Source of the DNA: Verrucomicrobia bacterium UBA6015
GTDB taxonomy: Bacteria; Verrucomicrobiota; Kiritimatiellia; UBA8416
Assembly (NCBI GenBank): GCA_002428045.1
Contig: DIZZ01000226.1
Span: forward strand, 1-27,780
Reading direction: 5' to 3'
DNA length: 27,780 bases
Shown here: positions 16,492 through 23,673 of the stretch, piece after piece
Numbering within the stretch: the stretch's first letter is position 1
How the letters are laid out: every line of letters begins with the position of its first letter
The notes under the pieces: model-generated
The model's database searches: none
The model's input: the letters and a program-made list of their open reading frames with translations, nothing else
Told to the model about the DNA's origin: nothing
Translations under genes and position numbers: made by a program

Positions 16492-17733
16492 ATGAATCAA
16501 ACGATTACCTCTAAGGACAAAGCCGTTATTCGTGAGTTAGCCGTGCAGTACGCTGAACTTGCCAATGGTGAGCAGAATCGCATGTCGTTGGTTCGTTGGC
16601 GTAATCTCAACAACTTAAAGTCTGATCGACCGCTGGTCTTCTGTAATGTCTATCATCTGCTTCCAGAGATTGATCCGCATCTGCCGGCCTTGCAGGTTGA
16701 GAACAAATCGCTGCGGGAGGTGGAGCGCTGGTTCCGGCGTGCCCTGTGGAGCGCAACGCTGGGAGACGACCGTTACGTTGATCCATGGTTCACTGTACGG
16801 GCCGAGATGTATACGCAGGCCGAGGGCATCTTTGGTATCGCCCCCGAGACGGTGCATGACGACCAAAGCCGCGGCTGGCGCCATATGCCGGTGCTCAAGC
16901 GCATGGAGGATCTCGACAAGCTCAGGGCAACCCCGCACCGGGTGCTGGATCCGGATCCACCCCTGGCCCGGATGCTGGACGATATTTTCGGGGACATCCT
17001 GCCGGTACATCGCAATCGCGTCAGCATCTATCATTGCTGGAATGGCGTGATCGGTCCGTCCGCCGGTGAGTTGTTCGGGCTTGAGGAGCTTATGCTGGCG
17101 CTTTACGAGAGCCCGGAGATGGTCCATCGGTTCATGGCGTTTGCCCGCGATGCCATCATCGATAGTTTCAAGGCCTGTGAAGCGGCGGGCGATTGGAGTC
17201 CGGCGGACTACTGGTATTACAATACCCCACCGCAATGCGATGCCCTGCCGGATCCGCAGGCGGGTCTTTACGGTGCCCGGCTCAAGGATCTGGTCGGGTT
17301 CGGGCATGCCCAGGAGTTCGAGTCGGTCAGTCCATCTATGTTCGAGGAGTTTTTGCTCGACTACCAGCGCCCGATTCTCGATCTGTTCGGGCGCGTCAGC
17401 TACGGTTGCTGCGACACTCTGGAAAGCAAGATGGATGCGCTAAGTCGGCTTCCCAATCTGACCAAGATCACGGCGGGACCGCTTGCCGATCCGGCCCGAT
17501 ATCCCGGGCGTTTCGGCAGTCGCACGGTCATCTCCTGGCGTCCGGTGACCACTCTGATGGTCAGCGAACGTCTAAATGAAGAGGCTCTGCGACGGCAATT
17601 CCGGGAAGGCTTTGAAAAGCTCAAGGGCTGTCATGTCGAACTCCACATGCACGACCTGATGACCGTTCGTGGCGATATTCCCCGTATCTTCCGCTGGACG
17701 CAGATTGCCCGCGAGGAGGCCGATTGCGCGTGA
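16492..17733 (+). CDS. Uroporphyrinogen decarboxylase-like protein, long form
   Basis: This 413-residue protein looks like a divergent member of the URO-D/MtaA/CmuA superfamily. Supporting segments are VSIYHCWNGVIGPSAGELFG, the middle helix LMLALYESPEMVHRFMAFAR, SPSMFEEFLLDYQRPILDLF, and YGCCDTLESKMDALSRLPNL, which corresponds to the conserved H/Y-x-C-G-type strand where methyltransferases bind zinc or substrate. It has two adjacent Cys there (CC). It is not HemE. GAAAGG precedes the ATG at 16492. A GH5-like glycosidase follows 90 bases later in the same direction, so a role in handling a modified sugar, such as O-demethylation, is possible but unproven. It shows little similarity by eye to the shorter URO-D protein at 7608. 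Confidence 0.72.
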   Translation: MNQTITSKDKAVIRELAVQYAELANGEQNRMSLVRWRNLNNLKSDRPLVFCNVYHLLPEIDPHLPALQVENKSLREVERWFRRALWSATLGDDRYVDPWFTVRAEMYTQAEGIFGIAPETVHDDQSRGWRHMPVLKRMEDLDKLRATPHRVLDPDPPLARMLDDIFGDILPVHRNRVSIYHCWNGVIGPSAGELFGLEELMLALYESPEMVHRFMAFARDAIIDSFKACEAAGDWSPADYWYYNTPPQCDALPDPQAGLYGARLKDLVGFGHAQEFESVSPSMFEEFLLDYQRPILDLFGRVSYGCCDTLESKMDALSRLPNLTKITAGPLADPARYPGRFGSRTVISWRPVTTLMVSERLNEEALRRQFREGFEKLKGCHVELHMHDLMTVRGDIPRIFRWTQIAREEADCA

Positions 17734-17823
17734 TGGGTGATGTGATTGTTTGCTCTCAATACTGCCGTGATCGTGGCCGGTGATGTTGGCGATATTGCGA
17801 GGCTGATAAAAAAAGGAGAGTCG

Positions 17824-18858
17824 ATGAAGCGCTGGAATTCGGAACAGGCACAGGCATGGGGACGGAAACAACCTTGGTTTTTCGGGGCGAACTTTATGCC
17901 CAGCACGGCAATCAACCAGTTGGAAATGTGGCAGGCGGAGACCTTTGACCCTGTGACCATAGAGCGCGAACTGGGTTATGCCCAGGGGATTGGTATGAAC
18001 ATTATGCGCGTCTACCTGCACGATTTGTTGTGGGAACATGACCGAGATGGATTTGTCGAACGCATCGATCGCTATCTGGCGATTGCCGATAGCAAGTGCA
18101 TCAAGACGATGTTTGTGATATTCGACGATTGCTGGAATCCCGACTTTGCGCTCGGACAGCAGCCAGCGCCCAAACCCTATACACATAACTCCGGGTGGGT
18201 GCAGTCGCCCGGCTACAGGATTGTCGAGGATCCCTCGCAGTGGTCAAGACTGGAGCGCTACGTCAAGGAGCTGCTGGGCCGGTTCAAGGCGGATCCGCGA
18301 ATCGCGGTCTGGGATCTCTACAACGAACCCACGAATTCCGTAGGTGATCCCTTCACGGGAACTCGTCGGCCCACGAATTCCATCCCGTTCCTGAACGCGG
18401 TATTCGAGTGGGCACGCAGTGTTGATAGCCTGTCGCAGCCGCTAACGGCAGGCGTCTGGCTGGATATGGACGAGGGCGGCTGGCTGGACCGAAGAGATGT
18501 GAACCAGTGCTTTCTGGATCTTTCCGATATCGTGACGTTCCACGCGTATATGGCCCCGGAAAAGGGGCTGCTGGATCGGATTGAGAAATGCAAGGCAGCC
18601 GGGCGTCCGCTCATCTGCACCGAGTGGCTGGCGCGGGGGCACGGCTCAACCGTCGCCGACTGTCTGCCGGTCTTTCGCAAGCATTGCGCGGGGGCGATCA
18701 ACTGGGGATTGGTTTCTGGAAAAACGCAGACCATTTATCCCTGGGGTTGGAGCGAGGAAAAGGGCGAGCCATCGGCCTATCACCACGACCTATTCAACCC
18801 GGATGGCTCGTTGCTTCACCCGAACGAACTGAATGATCTGCGGAGCGAAAGCTTATGA
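17824..18858 (+). CDS. GH5-like (cellulase-family) glycoside hydrolase
   Basis: A 344-residue TIM-barrel glycosidase. Clan GH-A features are visible: MNIMRVYLHDLLWE after strand 2, WDLYNEPTN with the probable acid/base Glu168, HAYMAP near strand 6, and RPLICTEWLARG with the probable nucleophile Glu267, then WGLVSGKTQTIYPW. No signal peptide is seen, so it is probably cytoplasmic and acts on imported oligosaccharides. The start is the ATG at 17824, preceded by AAAAGGAGAG; the frame is open further upstream without a better site. It probably shares a transcript with the URO-D-like gene upstream. The substrate cannot be told; relatives are often annotated as endo-1,4-beta-xylanase or cellulase. 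Confidence 0.87.
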   Translation: MKRWNSEQAQAWGRKQPWFFGANFMPSTAINQLEMWQAETFDPVTIERELGYAQGIGMNIMRVYLHDLLWEHDRDGFVERIDRYLAIADSKCIKTMFVIFDDCWNPDFALGQQPAPKPYTHNSGWVQSPGYRIVEDPSQWSRLERYVKELLGRFKADPRIAVWDLYNEPTNSVGDPFTGTRRPTNSIPFLNAVFEWARSVDSLSQPLTAGVWLDMDEGGWLDRRDVNQCFLDLSDIVTFHAYMAPEKGLLDRIEKCKAAGRPLICTEWLARGHGSTVADCLPVFRKHCAGAINWGLVSGKTQTIYPWGWSEEKGEPSAYHHDLFNPDGSLLHPNELNDLRSESL

Positions 18859-19116
18859 TGACAACAGTGAATGCACAGGATTATGGCACTATAGCTGATA
18901 ATTCCTAGGGAACGTAGTATTTGCTAATATACCATAGAGGCACTTGCAGCATTCTTGTCAACTTGACAATCAATACGTTGTTTATTCATATTGATGCCCA
19001 TCGGGGTCAGGTAGCGGTACATCAGCGAGAAGCTTTACTGGGTGCTGCATGCCCCACGCCAGACCGGCAAGACGACCTTCCTGATGATATGATTCGTTTA
19101 AAGTAAGGATCGATTG
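18859..19116. other. Intergenic region with ATPase fragment
   Basis: The first 150 bases are AT-rich and show only a 17-codon frame (ATG at 18855, MMTTVNAQDYGTIADNS) that overlaps the end of the glycosidase gene and has no visible role. The second part holds a P-loop ATPase fragment (listed separately). AAGG at 19105-19108 is the ribosome site of the acetyltransferase gene. A promoter for that gene should lie here but I cannot identify one. Confidence 0.5.
19012..19092 (+). pseudogene. Fragment of an AAA-type P-loop ATPase
   Basis: One frame reads RYISEKLYWVLHAPRQTGKT TFLMI and stops at the TGA 19090-19092. The APRQTGKTT Walker A loop preceded by a Y-W-V-L-H-like strand is typical of the AAA-ATPase-like proteins often found fused to PD-(D/E)XK nucleases. 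Only about 25 residues remain, without a start or the rest of the domain. It is residue of a former gene rather than a functional one. Confidence 0.55.
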
Positions 19117-19965
19117 ATGAATATGCATATACAGCAGATGCAACCGCAGGATCTGGCGTTCTGTTTCGATCACGCCCGTCGCGAGGGCTGGAATCCGGGG
19201 CTCCACGATATGGATACGTTCTATATGACTGACCCGGCAGGGTGGTTCAAGGCGGTTGATGGGGAGTACCGGATGATCGGCTGCATTTCCGCCGTGGCGT
19301 ATGATCAGACCTTCGGTTTTGTCGGTTTTTATATCGTCACCCCGGAGCACCGCGGGGGCCGTGTCGGCATCGAGCTTGGGCACCGTGCATTGGATTATCT
19401 GGGCTCGCGTTGTGTCGGTCAGGACGGGGTGTTTGCAAAGGTCGCGAATTACGAGACCTGGGGCTTCGAGTTCGCCTACCGGAATTTGCGCTATGAATGG
19501 GTTGACGGGGCACTGCCTGAAGGCGGAGGTATCGCGGTCAGTCCCTGCACCCCGGTGATGCGGCCTGCCTTGCTGGATTTCGATGCCGGCTTGTTCCCCT
19601 GCCGCCGCGATGCGTTTGTGCAACGGTGGCTTGCGCTGCCGGAATCGGTTGTCAGGGTGGCCCATGATGGTGCCACGCTGATCGGCTACGGGGTGCGGCG
19701 ACGCTGTGTTTCCGGTTACAAGATCGGCCCGCTCTTTGCACGTGATCACGCCGCCGCCACGGCACTGCTTCGGGAGCTGCTGCAGGGGGTAGCACCGCAT
19801 ACCCCGGTTTACCTGGACGTTCCCGAGATCAATCCGGCGGCTGTCGCGATGGTCGAGTCGCTGGGCATGAACGCGTGTTTCGGCACTGCCCGCATGTACA
19901 AAAACGGTAAGCCAACCCTTGATGTGGACCGGATTTATGGGGTCACATCCTTTGAGTTAGGTTGA
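19117..19965 (+). CDS. GNAT-family N-acetyltransferase (two-domain)
   Basis: The 282-residue protein has an N-terminal GNAT domain with the acetyl-CoA loop EHRGGRVGIELG (residues 77-88) after the FGFVGFYIV strand, and a C-terminal half (about 150-275) resembling the YitH-type second acetyltransferase domain (Acetyltransf_18), with YGVRRRCVSGYKIGPLFARD and VYLDVPEINPAAVAMVESLG. It would acetylate a small molecule or protein; the acceptor is unknown. The ATG at 19117 is placed eight bases after AAGG; an in-frame TTG three bases upstream is less likely. It precedes an amino-acid importer operon by 115 bases, so an amino acid or amine acceptor is conceivable. Confidence 0.88.
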   Translation: MNMHIQQMQPQDLAFCFDHARREGWNPGLHDMDTFYMTDPAGWFKAVDGEYRMIGCISAVAYDQTFGFVGFYIVTPEHRGGRVGIELGHRALDYLGSRCVGQDGVFAKVANYETWGFEFAYRNLRYEWVDGALPEGGGIAVSPCTPVMRPALLDFDAGLFPCRRDAFVQRWLALPESVVRVAHDGATLIGYGVRRRCVSGYKIGPLFARDHAAATALLRELLQGVAPHTPVYLDVPEINPAAVAMVESLGMNACFGTARMYKNGKPTLDVDRIYGVTSFELG

Positions 19966-20080
19966 TCACCGCCGATTGTGTCGATTGTGTTTGCCAAAAG
20001 CGGCTTTATTTATTAGGGTCTGCAAGTCGGTTGGCGTAGCCGAAGTTCATGTACTGTTTCAAATAAAAAAAGGATTCCAC

Positions 20081-20872
20081 ATGGTAAACCGTTCTTATCG
20101 CGTTGTCGGCCTCTCTACGTTACTGCTCCTGCCTGTTCTGCTGATCGGCTGTGGACGGGATCAACGCCAGCCAATCACGTCCATCGATCAACTGGCAAAA
20201 GCCTCCTTCGCGGTGCCGACCGGAACGGTGGCGGACCAGCTTGTGCGTTCGCGTTTGCCGGATGCCCAATTCCAGTATTTCAACAGTGTGCTGGATACCT
20301 GTCTGGCTGTGAATGCCGGCAAGGCCGATGCCGCCGCGTATGATGAACCGATCCTTCGCAATATCGCCGCCAAGACCCCTGGGTTGAAGGTTCTCGACGA
20401 TATGATCACGGTCGATGAGTATGGGTTCGCCGTACGGCTGACCGATGACGCACTGAAGGTAACCATGGATGCGGTGCTTCAGGAGTTGAAGGCAAGCGGG
20501 GAGTATGACCGGATGCGTTCACGTTGGCTGCCAGCCAAGGGGGTTCCCGCCCCGATGCCGACATTTCCTCCCATTGAAAGCAGCGAGGAGTTGCGTTTCG
20601 GCACGGCGGCAGTTACCGAGCCGTTCTCCTTTGTGGACGGCAGTCGCGAGGTCGTCGGGCTGGACATTGAGCTGGCGCACCATATCGCCCGTCGACTCGG
20701 GAAGAAACTCGTCGTGGTCAATATGGATTTCGGCGGCATGATCCCGGCGTTGGCATCGGGCAAGGTTGATATGATCGGTGCCTGTATCACGATTACCGAA
20801 GAGCGTGCCCAGCGGGTTCTTTTTTCAGTGCCTTATTACAAGGGCGGCATTGCAGCGCTGGTCAGGGAATAG
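20081..20872 (+). CDS. Amino-acid ABC transporter solute-binding lipoprotein, halves in swapped order
   Basis: This lipoprotein (lipobox LIGC, Cys24) captures a polar amino acid for the permease next to it. In the usual SBP_bac_3 fold the chain begins with the LRVGT..PFSF..G..VGFDVDLA segment and continues with the SLEDLKG..GTTAED..DEYGIAV segment. Here residues 33-150 resemble the second half (TSIDQLAKASFAVPTGTVAD, AGKADAAAYDEP, VDEYGFAVRL, YDRMRSRWL) and residues 169-263 the first half (LRFGTAAVTEPFSFVDG, VVGLDIELAHHIARRLGKKL, LASGKVDMIGACITITEERA, FSVPYYKGG). The protein ends just at the hinge. Together the halves make one full domain. AAAAGGA supports the ATG at 20081. The permease gene starts five bases after the stop. 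Confidence 0.85.
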   Translation: MVNRSYRVVGLSTLLLLPVLLIGCGRDQRQPITSIDQLAKASFAVPTGTVADQLVRSRLPDAQFQYFNSVLDTCLAVNAGKADAAAYDEPILRNIAAKTPGLKVLDDMITVDEYGFAVRLTDDALKVTMDAVLQELKASGEYDRMRSRWLPAKGVPAPMPTFPPIESSEELRFGTAAVTEPFSFVDGSREVVGLDIELAHHIARRLGKKLVVVNMDFGGMIPALASGKVDMIGACITITEERAQRVLFSVPYYKGGIAALVRE

Positions 20873-20876
20873 CACC

Positions 20877-21581
20877 ATGGATCCGCTTGCGTTCGTCAGC
20901 CGTATCGCCACCAGCGTTGAAATTAATGTGATTCAGGAACAGCGTTACCTGTTGCTTCTTGATGGCATGAAAACGACGGCGTTGATCTCTCTCGGGGCGA
21001 TCGTGCTGGGGTCGCTGCTGGGTGGGGTAATCTGCCGGATGCGCATGGCACGCTGTGCCTGGCTGACCGTGCCGGCACAGGCCTATATTGCGATCATACG
21101 AGGCATCCCGCTCCCGGTCATGCTGATGATTGCCTATTATGTCGTCTTTGCCTCCGTCAACATTCCGCCGGTTTGGGTGGCCATCGCCACCTTCACGGTG
21201 ACGTTTGCGGCCTATGCGGCCGAGATATACCGCGCCGGTGTCGAGAGCATAGACCGCGGACAGCAGGAAGCGGGATTGGCACTCGGGCTAACCCGTATCC
21301 AGACGTTTACGCACATCATCGCCCCGCAGGCACTGTGCCGAATCCTGCCGGTTTACAAAGGCGAAGTGATCAACCTCGTCAAGATGACATCCGTGGTTGG
21401 CTTTATCGCCGTGCAGGATCTGACCCGCACAGCGGATATCATCCGCAGCCGCACCTTTGATGCGTTCTTCCCATTGGTAATGGTTGCCATCTTGTATTTC
21501 TTGATCTCATGGCTGCTGTTGATCTCGCTAACCGGAATCGAGAGGCACCTGCAGCCCCGGCGTCGTAGTGTGCGGAGTTAA
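20877..21581 (+). CDS. Amino-acid ABC transporter permease
   Basis: Inner-membrane permease of the polar amino-acid uptake (PAAT, HisMQ/GlnP) type. The 234-residue product has about five membrane segments and the family sequence IIRGIPLPVMLMIAYYVVF, followed by the cytoplasmic EAA loop QQEAGLALGLTRIQTFTHII APQA that docks on the ATPase. The ATG at 20877 is chosen because the preceding part of the open frame lies inside the binding-protein gene. Spacing of five bases on one side and four on the other shows a single operon. As only one permease gene is present, it should act as a homodimer. Confidence 0.93.
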   Translation: MDPLAFVSRIATSVEINVIQEQRYLLLLDGMKTTALISLGAIVLGSLLGGVICRMRMARCAWLTVPAQAYIAIIRGIPLPVMLMIAYYVVFASVNIPPVWVAIATFTVTFAAYAAEIYRAGVESIDRGQQEAGLALGLTRIQTFTHIIAPQALCRILPVYKGEVINLVKMTSVVGFIAVQDLTRTADIIRSRTFDAFFPLVMVAILYFLISWLLLISLTGIERHLQPRRRSVRS

Positions 21582-21585
21582 TGCA

Positions 21586-22680
21586 ATGATTGACATCCAG
21601 AACCTGACCATGCGTTTCGGTGCCGACTGTGTGCTGGACAATCTTTCGGCCAGCATTCGTGAAGGTGAAGTCGTCTCGGTGATCGGTCCGTCGGGCACTG
21701 GAAAGAGCACCCTGCTGCGCTGTATCAACCGACTTGAAAACCCGGAAAGCGGGAGCATCCTGATCGATGGCGAGGATATCCTGGCGCCTCATGCGGATGT
21801 TCCCCGTATCCGGCGCAAGACCGGCATGGTGTTTCAATCCTTCAACCTGTTTGATCATCTGACCGTACTGGACAACTTGATGATCGGCCCTGTCCGTATT
21901 TTGAAACACACGCGCCGGGATGCTGAAGCACGCGGTCACGAGCTGTTGCGGATGGTCGGTCTGGGCGAAAAAGCCATGAGCCTCCCCGGCGAGCTTTCCG
22001 GTGGACAGAAGCAGCGGGTGGCGATTGCGCGCTGCCTTTCCATGCAGCCGAAGATCATGCTGTTCGATGAGCCGACGTCGGCACTGGATCCGACCATGAT
22101 TAGTGAAGTGCTGGCGGTTATCCGGCGACTGACCCGCGACGGCATGACCATGATGATTGTCACGCACGAATTGAATTTTGCACGTGATGTGTCCAACCGC
22201 ATTTTTTACATGGATGATCGCGGCATTTACGAATCAGGACCTCCTGAGCAGATCATGAGTGCCCCCCAGAAGGAGAAAACCCGCCGTTTTATCAATCGCC
22301 TTCGCAGCTTTTTCTACCGGATCGACGGGCCTGATTTCGATGCCTTTGGGATGAACGCGGAAATCGAAACCTTCTGCGAAAAGCATTTACTCAGCCGCCG
22401 GATGAGCCATCACACCCTGCTGGCGGTCGAGGAGTCGCTCTCGCTGTATTTCGCCCATGCCAATTACCGTGCAGTGGCGCTAACAATCTCTTATGCCGAA
22501 AAGGATGGCACGCTGCACCTCCGGTTTGAGGATCAGCAGCCACCCTGCAATTTCCTTGAGGATGCTTCCTGTGTGGACGATATCGCACTGACGGTCCTCA
22601 AGGGGATCGTCCATGATATCCGCTGTGAGCGTACGGAGGAGGGCAACCGGGTCAGCATGACGCTGAATGAAGCTGGTTAG
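21586..22680 (+). CDS. Amino-acid ABC transporter ATPase fused to GHKL (anti-sigma kinase-like) domain
   Basis: Residues 1-240 are a GlnQ/HisP-type ATPase: Walker A GPSGTGKS (34-41), signature LSGGQKQR (137-144), Walker B IMLFDEP (157-163), switch His194. Ordinary relatives stop near residue 240-250; this one runs to 364. The extension (about 245-361) resembles the HATPase_c_2 fold of RsbW and SpoIIAB: an N-terminal helix, LLAVEESLSLYFAH at the N-box, LHLRFEDQQPPCNF at the G1-box, and DDIALTVLKGIVHDI then NRVSMTL at the end. The N-box Asn is Leu287 and the G1 DxG is Asp316-Gln-Gln, so ATP binding by this domain is doubtful. GGAG eight bases upstream fixes the ATG at 21586. Its stop overlaps that of a STAS gene on the other strand. 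Confidence 0.88.
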   Translation: MIDIQNLTMRFGADCVLDNLSASIREGEVVSVIGPSGTGKSTLLRCINRLENPESGSILIDGEDILAPHADVPRIRRKTGMVFQSFNLFDHLTVLDNLMIGPVRILKHTRRDAEARGHELLRMVGLGEKAMSLPGELSGGQKQRVAIARCLSMQPKIMLFDEPTSALDPTMISEVLAVIRRLTRDGMTMMIVTHELNFARDVSNRIFYMDDRGIYESGPPEQIMSAPQKEKTRRFINRLRSFFYRIDGPDFDAFGMNAEIETFCEKHLLSRRMSHHTLLAVEESLSLYFAHANYRAVALTISYAEKDGTLHLRFEDQQPPCNFLEDASCVDDIALTVLKGIVHDIRCERTEEGNRVSMTLNEAG

Positions 22681-23051
22681 CCGTTCTCCTCGTTGCTTTG
22701 CATCCGCGTCAGGTAGTCATCCATCTCTCGCATATTCGCAAAGACCTGCATCGACGGCAGCGCATCAATAATCTCAAAGACCTTCTTGACCTGCGGTTGC
22801 AGGTTGACCATCAGAAAGGCCCCTTCTTGGCGGGCAAGGTTTTTTTTCGCCTTGAACACACTGCGCACCCCCATACTGCTGATGTAGGTTACACCGCTCA
22901 TATCCAGCGTGATGATGCGGGCGGCACCCTCCGTCACCAGGTTTTCAATCTTGTTATCCAGCAACATATACGTACTTGAATCGAGTGCACCGGCAAGGGT
23001 AATCGTGAAAAAACGGGGTTTCAATTCCGTGACTTTCAGCGTAAGTGTCAT
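22677..23051 (-). CDS. STAS-domain protein (anti-sigma factor antagonist type), distal gene
   Basis: A 124-residue single STAS domain like RsbV or SpoIIAA, which in partner switching binds and releases an anti-sigma kinase depending on Ser phosphorylation. The strand ARIITLDMSGVTYISSMGVR holds the phospho-site region; ISS aligns with the IDSS of SpoIIAA, so the Ser aligned with SpoIIAA Ser58 (the first Ser of ISS) is kept. The C-terminal 20 residues (MREMDDYLTRMQSNEENG) are an acidic tail. It follows the other STAS gene by 24 bases in the same direction and ends within the last four bases of the ABC ATPase gene on the opposite strand. A cytoplasmic regulatory role is likely; the target is unknown. 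Confidence 0.9.
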   Translation of the reverse strand: MTLTLKVTELKPRFFTITLAGALDSSTYMLLDNKIENLVTEGAARIITLDMSGVTYISSMGVRSVFKAKKNLARQEGAFLMVNLQPQVKKVFEIIDALPSMQVFANMREMDDYLTRMQSNEENG

Positions 23052-23075
23052 GACATTATCCTCATGTACAGTGGC

Positions 23076-23414
23076 TCATCCGCCGAACTGGGCGATCGCG
23101 GCATGGCGATCGGCGGCGATTTTCAGGATCTTGTCGAATCCTGAAATTTCCATGACCTCACTCACCATCGACGACAGGTTGCAAAGCATCAGCGTACCCC
23201 CGGCGGCCTTGACTTGCTTGGCGACGACCAGCAGGCTACGCAGTCCCGCACTGCTGATGTACTCCACCTGTGCCAGATCCAGCAGTTGGTTCTTATTGCC
23301 GCCTTCAATCAATGCACGGCAGTGGGACTCCACCTCGGGTGCCCCTGCGCCATCCAATCGCCCGCCCACTGCAACCACACAGACATCGCCTTTTTTCTCA
23401 TTGGTAATATTCAT
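23076..23414 (-). CDS. STAS-domain protein (anti-sigma factor antagonist type), proximal gene
   Basis: A 112-residue STAS domain. NQLLDLAQVEYISSAGLRSL carries the conserved loop with the phosphorylatable Ser at the SpoIIAA Ser58 position, and KAAGGTLMLCNLSSMVSEVM followed by EISGFDKILKI is the usual C-terminal part of anti-anti-sigma factors. It is shorter and more canonical than the second STAS protein beside it, so the two may be partners with different kinases or substrates. A GGAGG site lies upstream of the ATG at 23414 on the reverse strand. It is first in a two-gene operon that converges on the amino-acid importer. Confidence 0.92.
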   Translation of the reverse strand: MNITNEKKGDVCVVAVGGRLDGAGAPEVESHCRALIEGGNKNQLLDLAQVEYISSAGLRSLLVVAKQVKAAGGTLMLCNLSSMVSEVMEISGFDKILKIAADRHAAIAQFGG

Positions 23415-23673
23415 CGTCTACCTCCTGCTTTTCATGACCACCGCAAATCCACATTAAAACCCAAGATCACAACCCGCTTTGAGCGGGGAAATCCACATCG
23501 CTGATATGTCTACACTATTAAACCGATCAACGCAAAAAAAATATACATATTCTGCAGAATGTTGGCGTCATATTGATGGGTGTGTCACCGCCAAGTCAAT
23601 ATAGGTATGCAATAGAGGCTCTATACTAATGTATTCCGTGTGGATGAAATCCGGTAGTGAGGTTGCAGGGGGC
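23415..23673. promoter_or_regulatory. STAS operon leader with palindrome and hairpin
   Basis: This 259-base AT-rich gap lies between the STAS genes and the 3' end of the FKP gene, both on the reverse strand, so it should hold the STAS promoter. It contains the perfect palindrome ATTCTGCAGAAT (23549-23560), a possible operator, and nearer the gene a hairpin CCCGCT-TTG-AGCGGG (23473-23487), which would fall in the mRNA leader. Read on the reverse strand, TTGATC and TATCAG lie about 18 bases apart downstream of the palindrome and could be promoter boxes, but the match is weak. Confidence 0.35.

Noticed and set aside
18855..18908. Seventeen-codon frame starting ATGATG at the glycosidase stop
   Set aside because: The start has no ribosome site, the product has no feature, and it is probably fortuitous.
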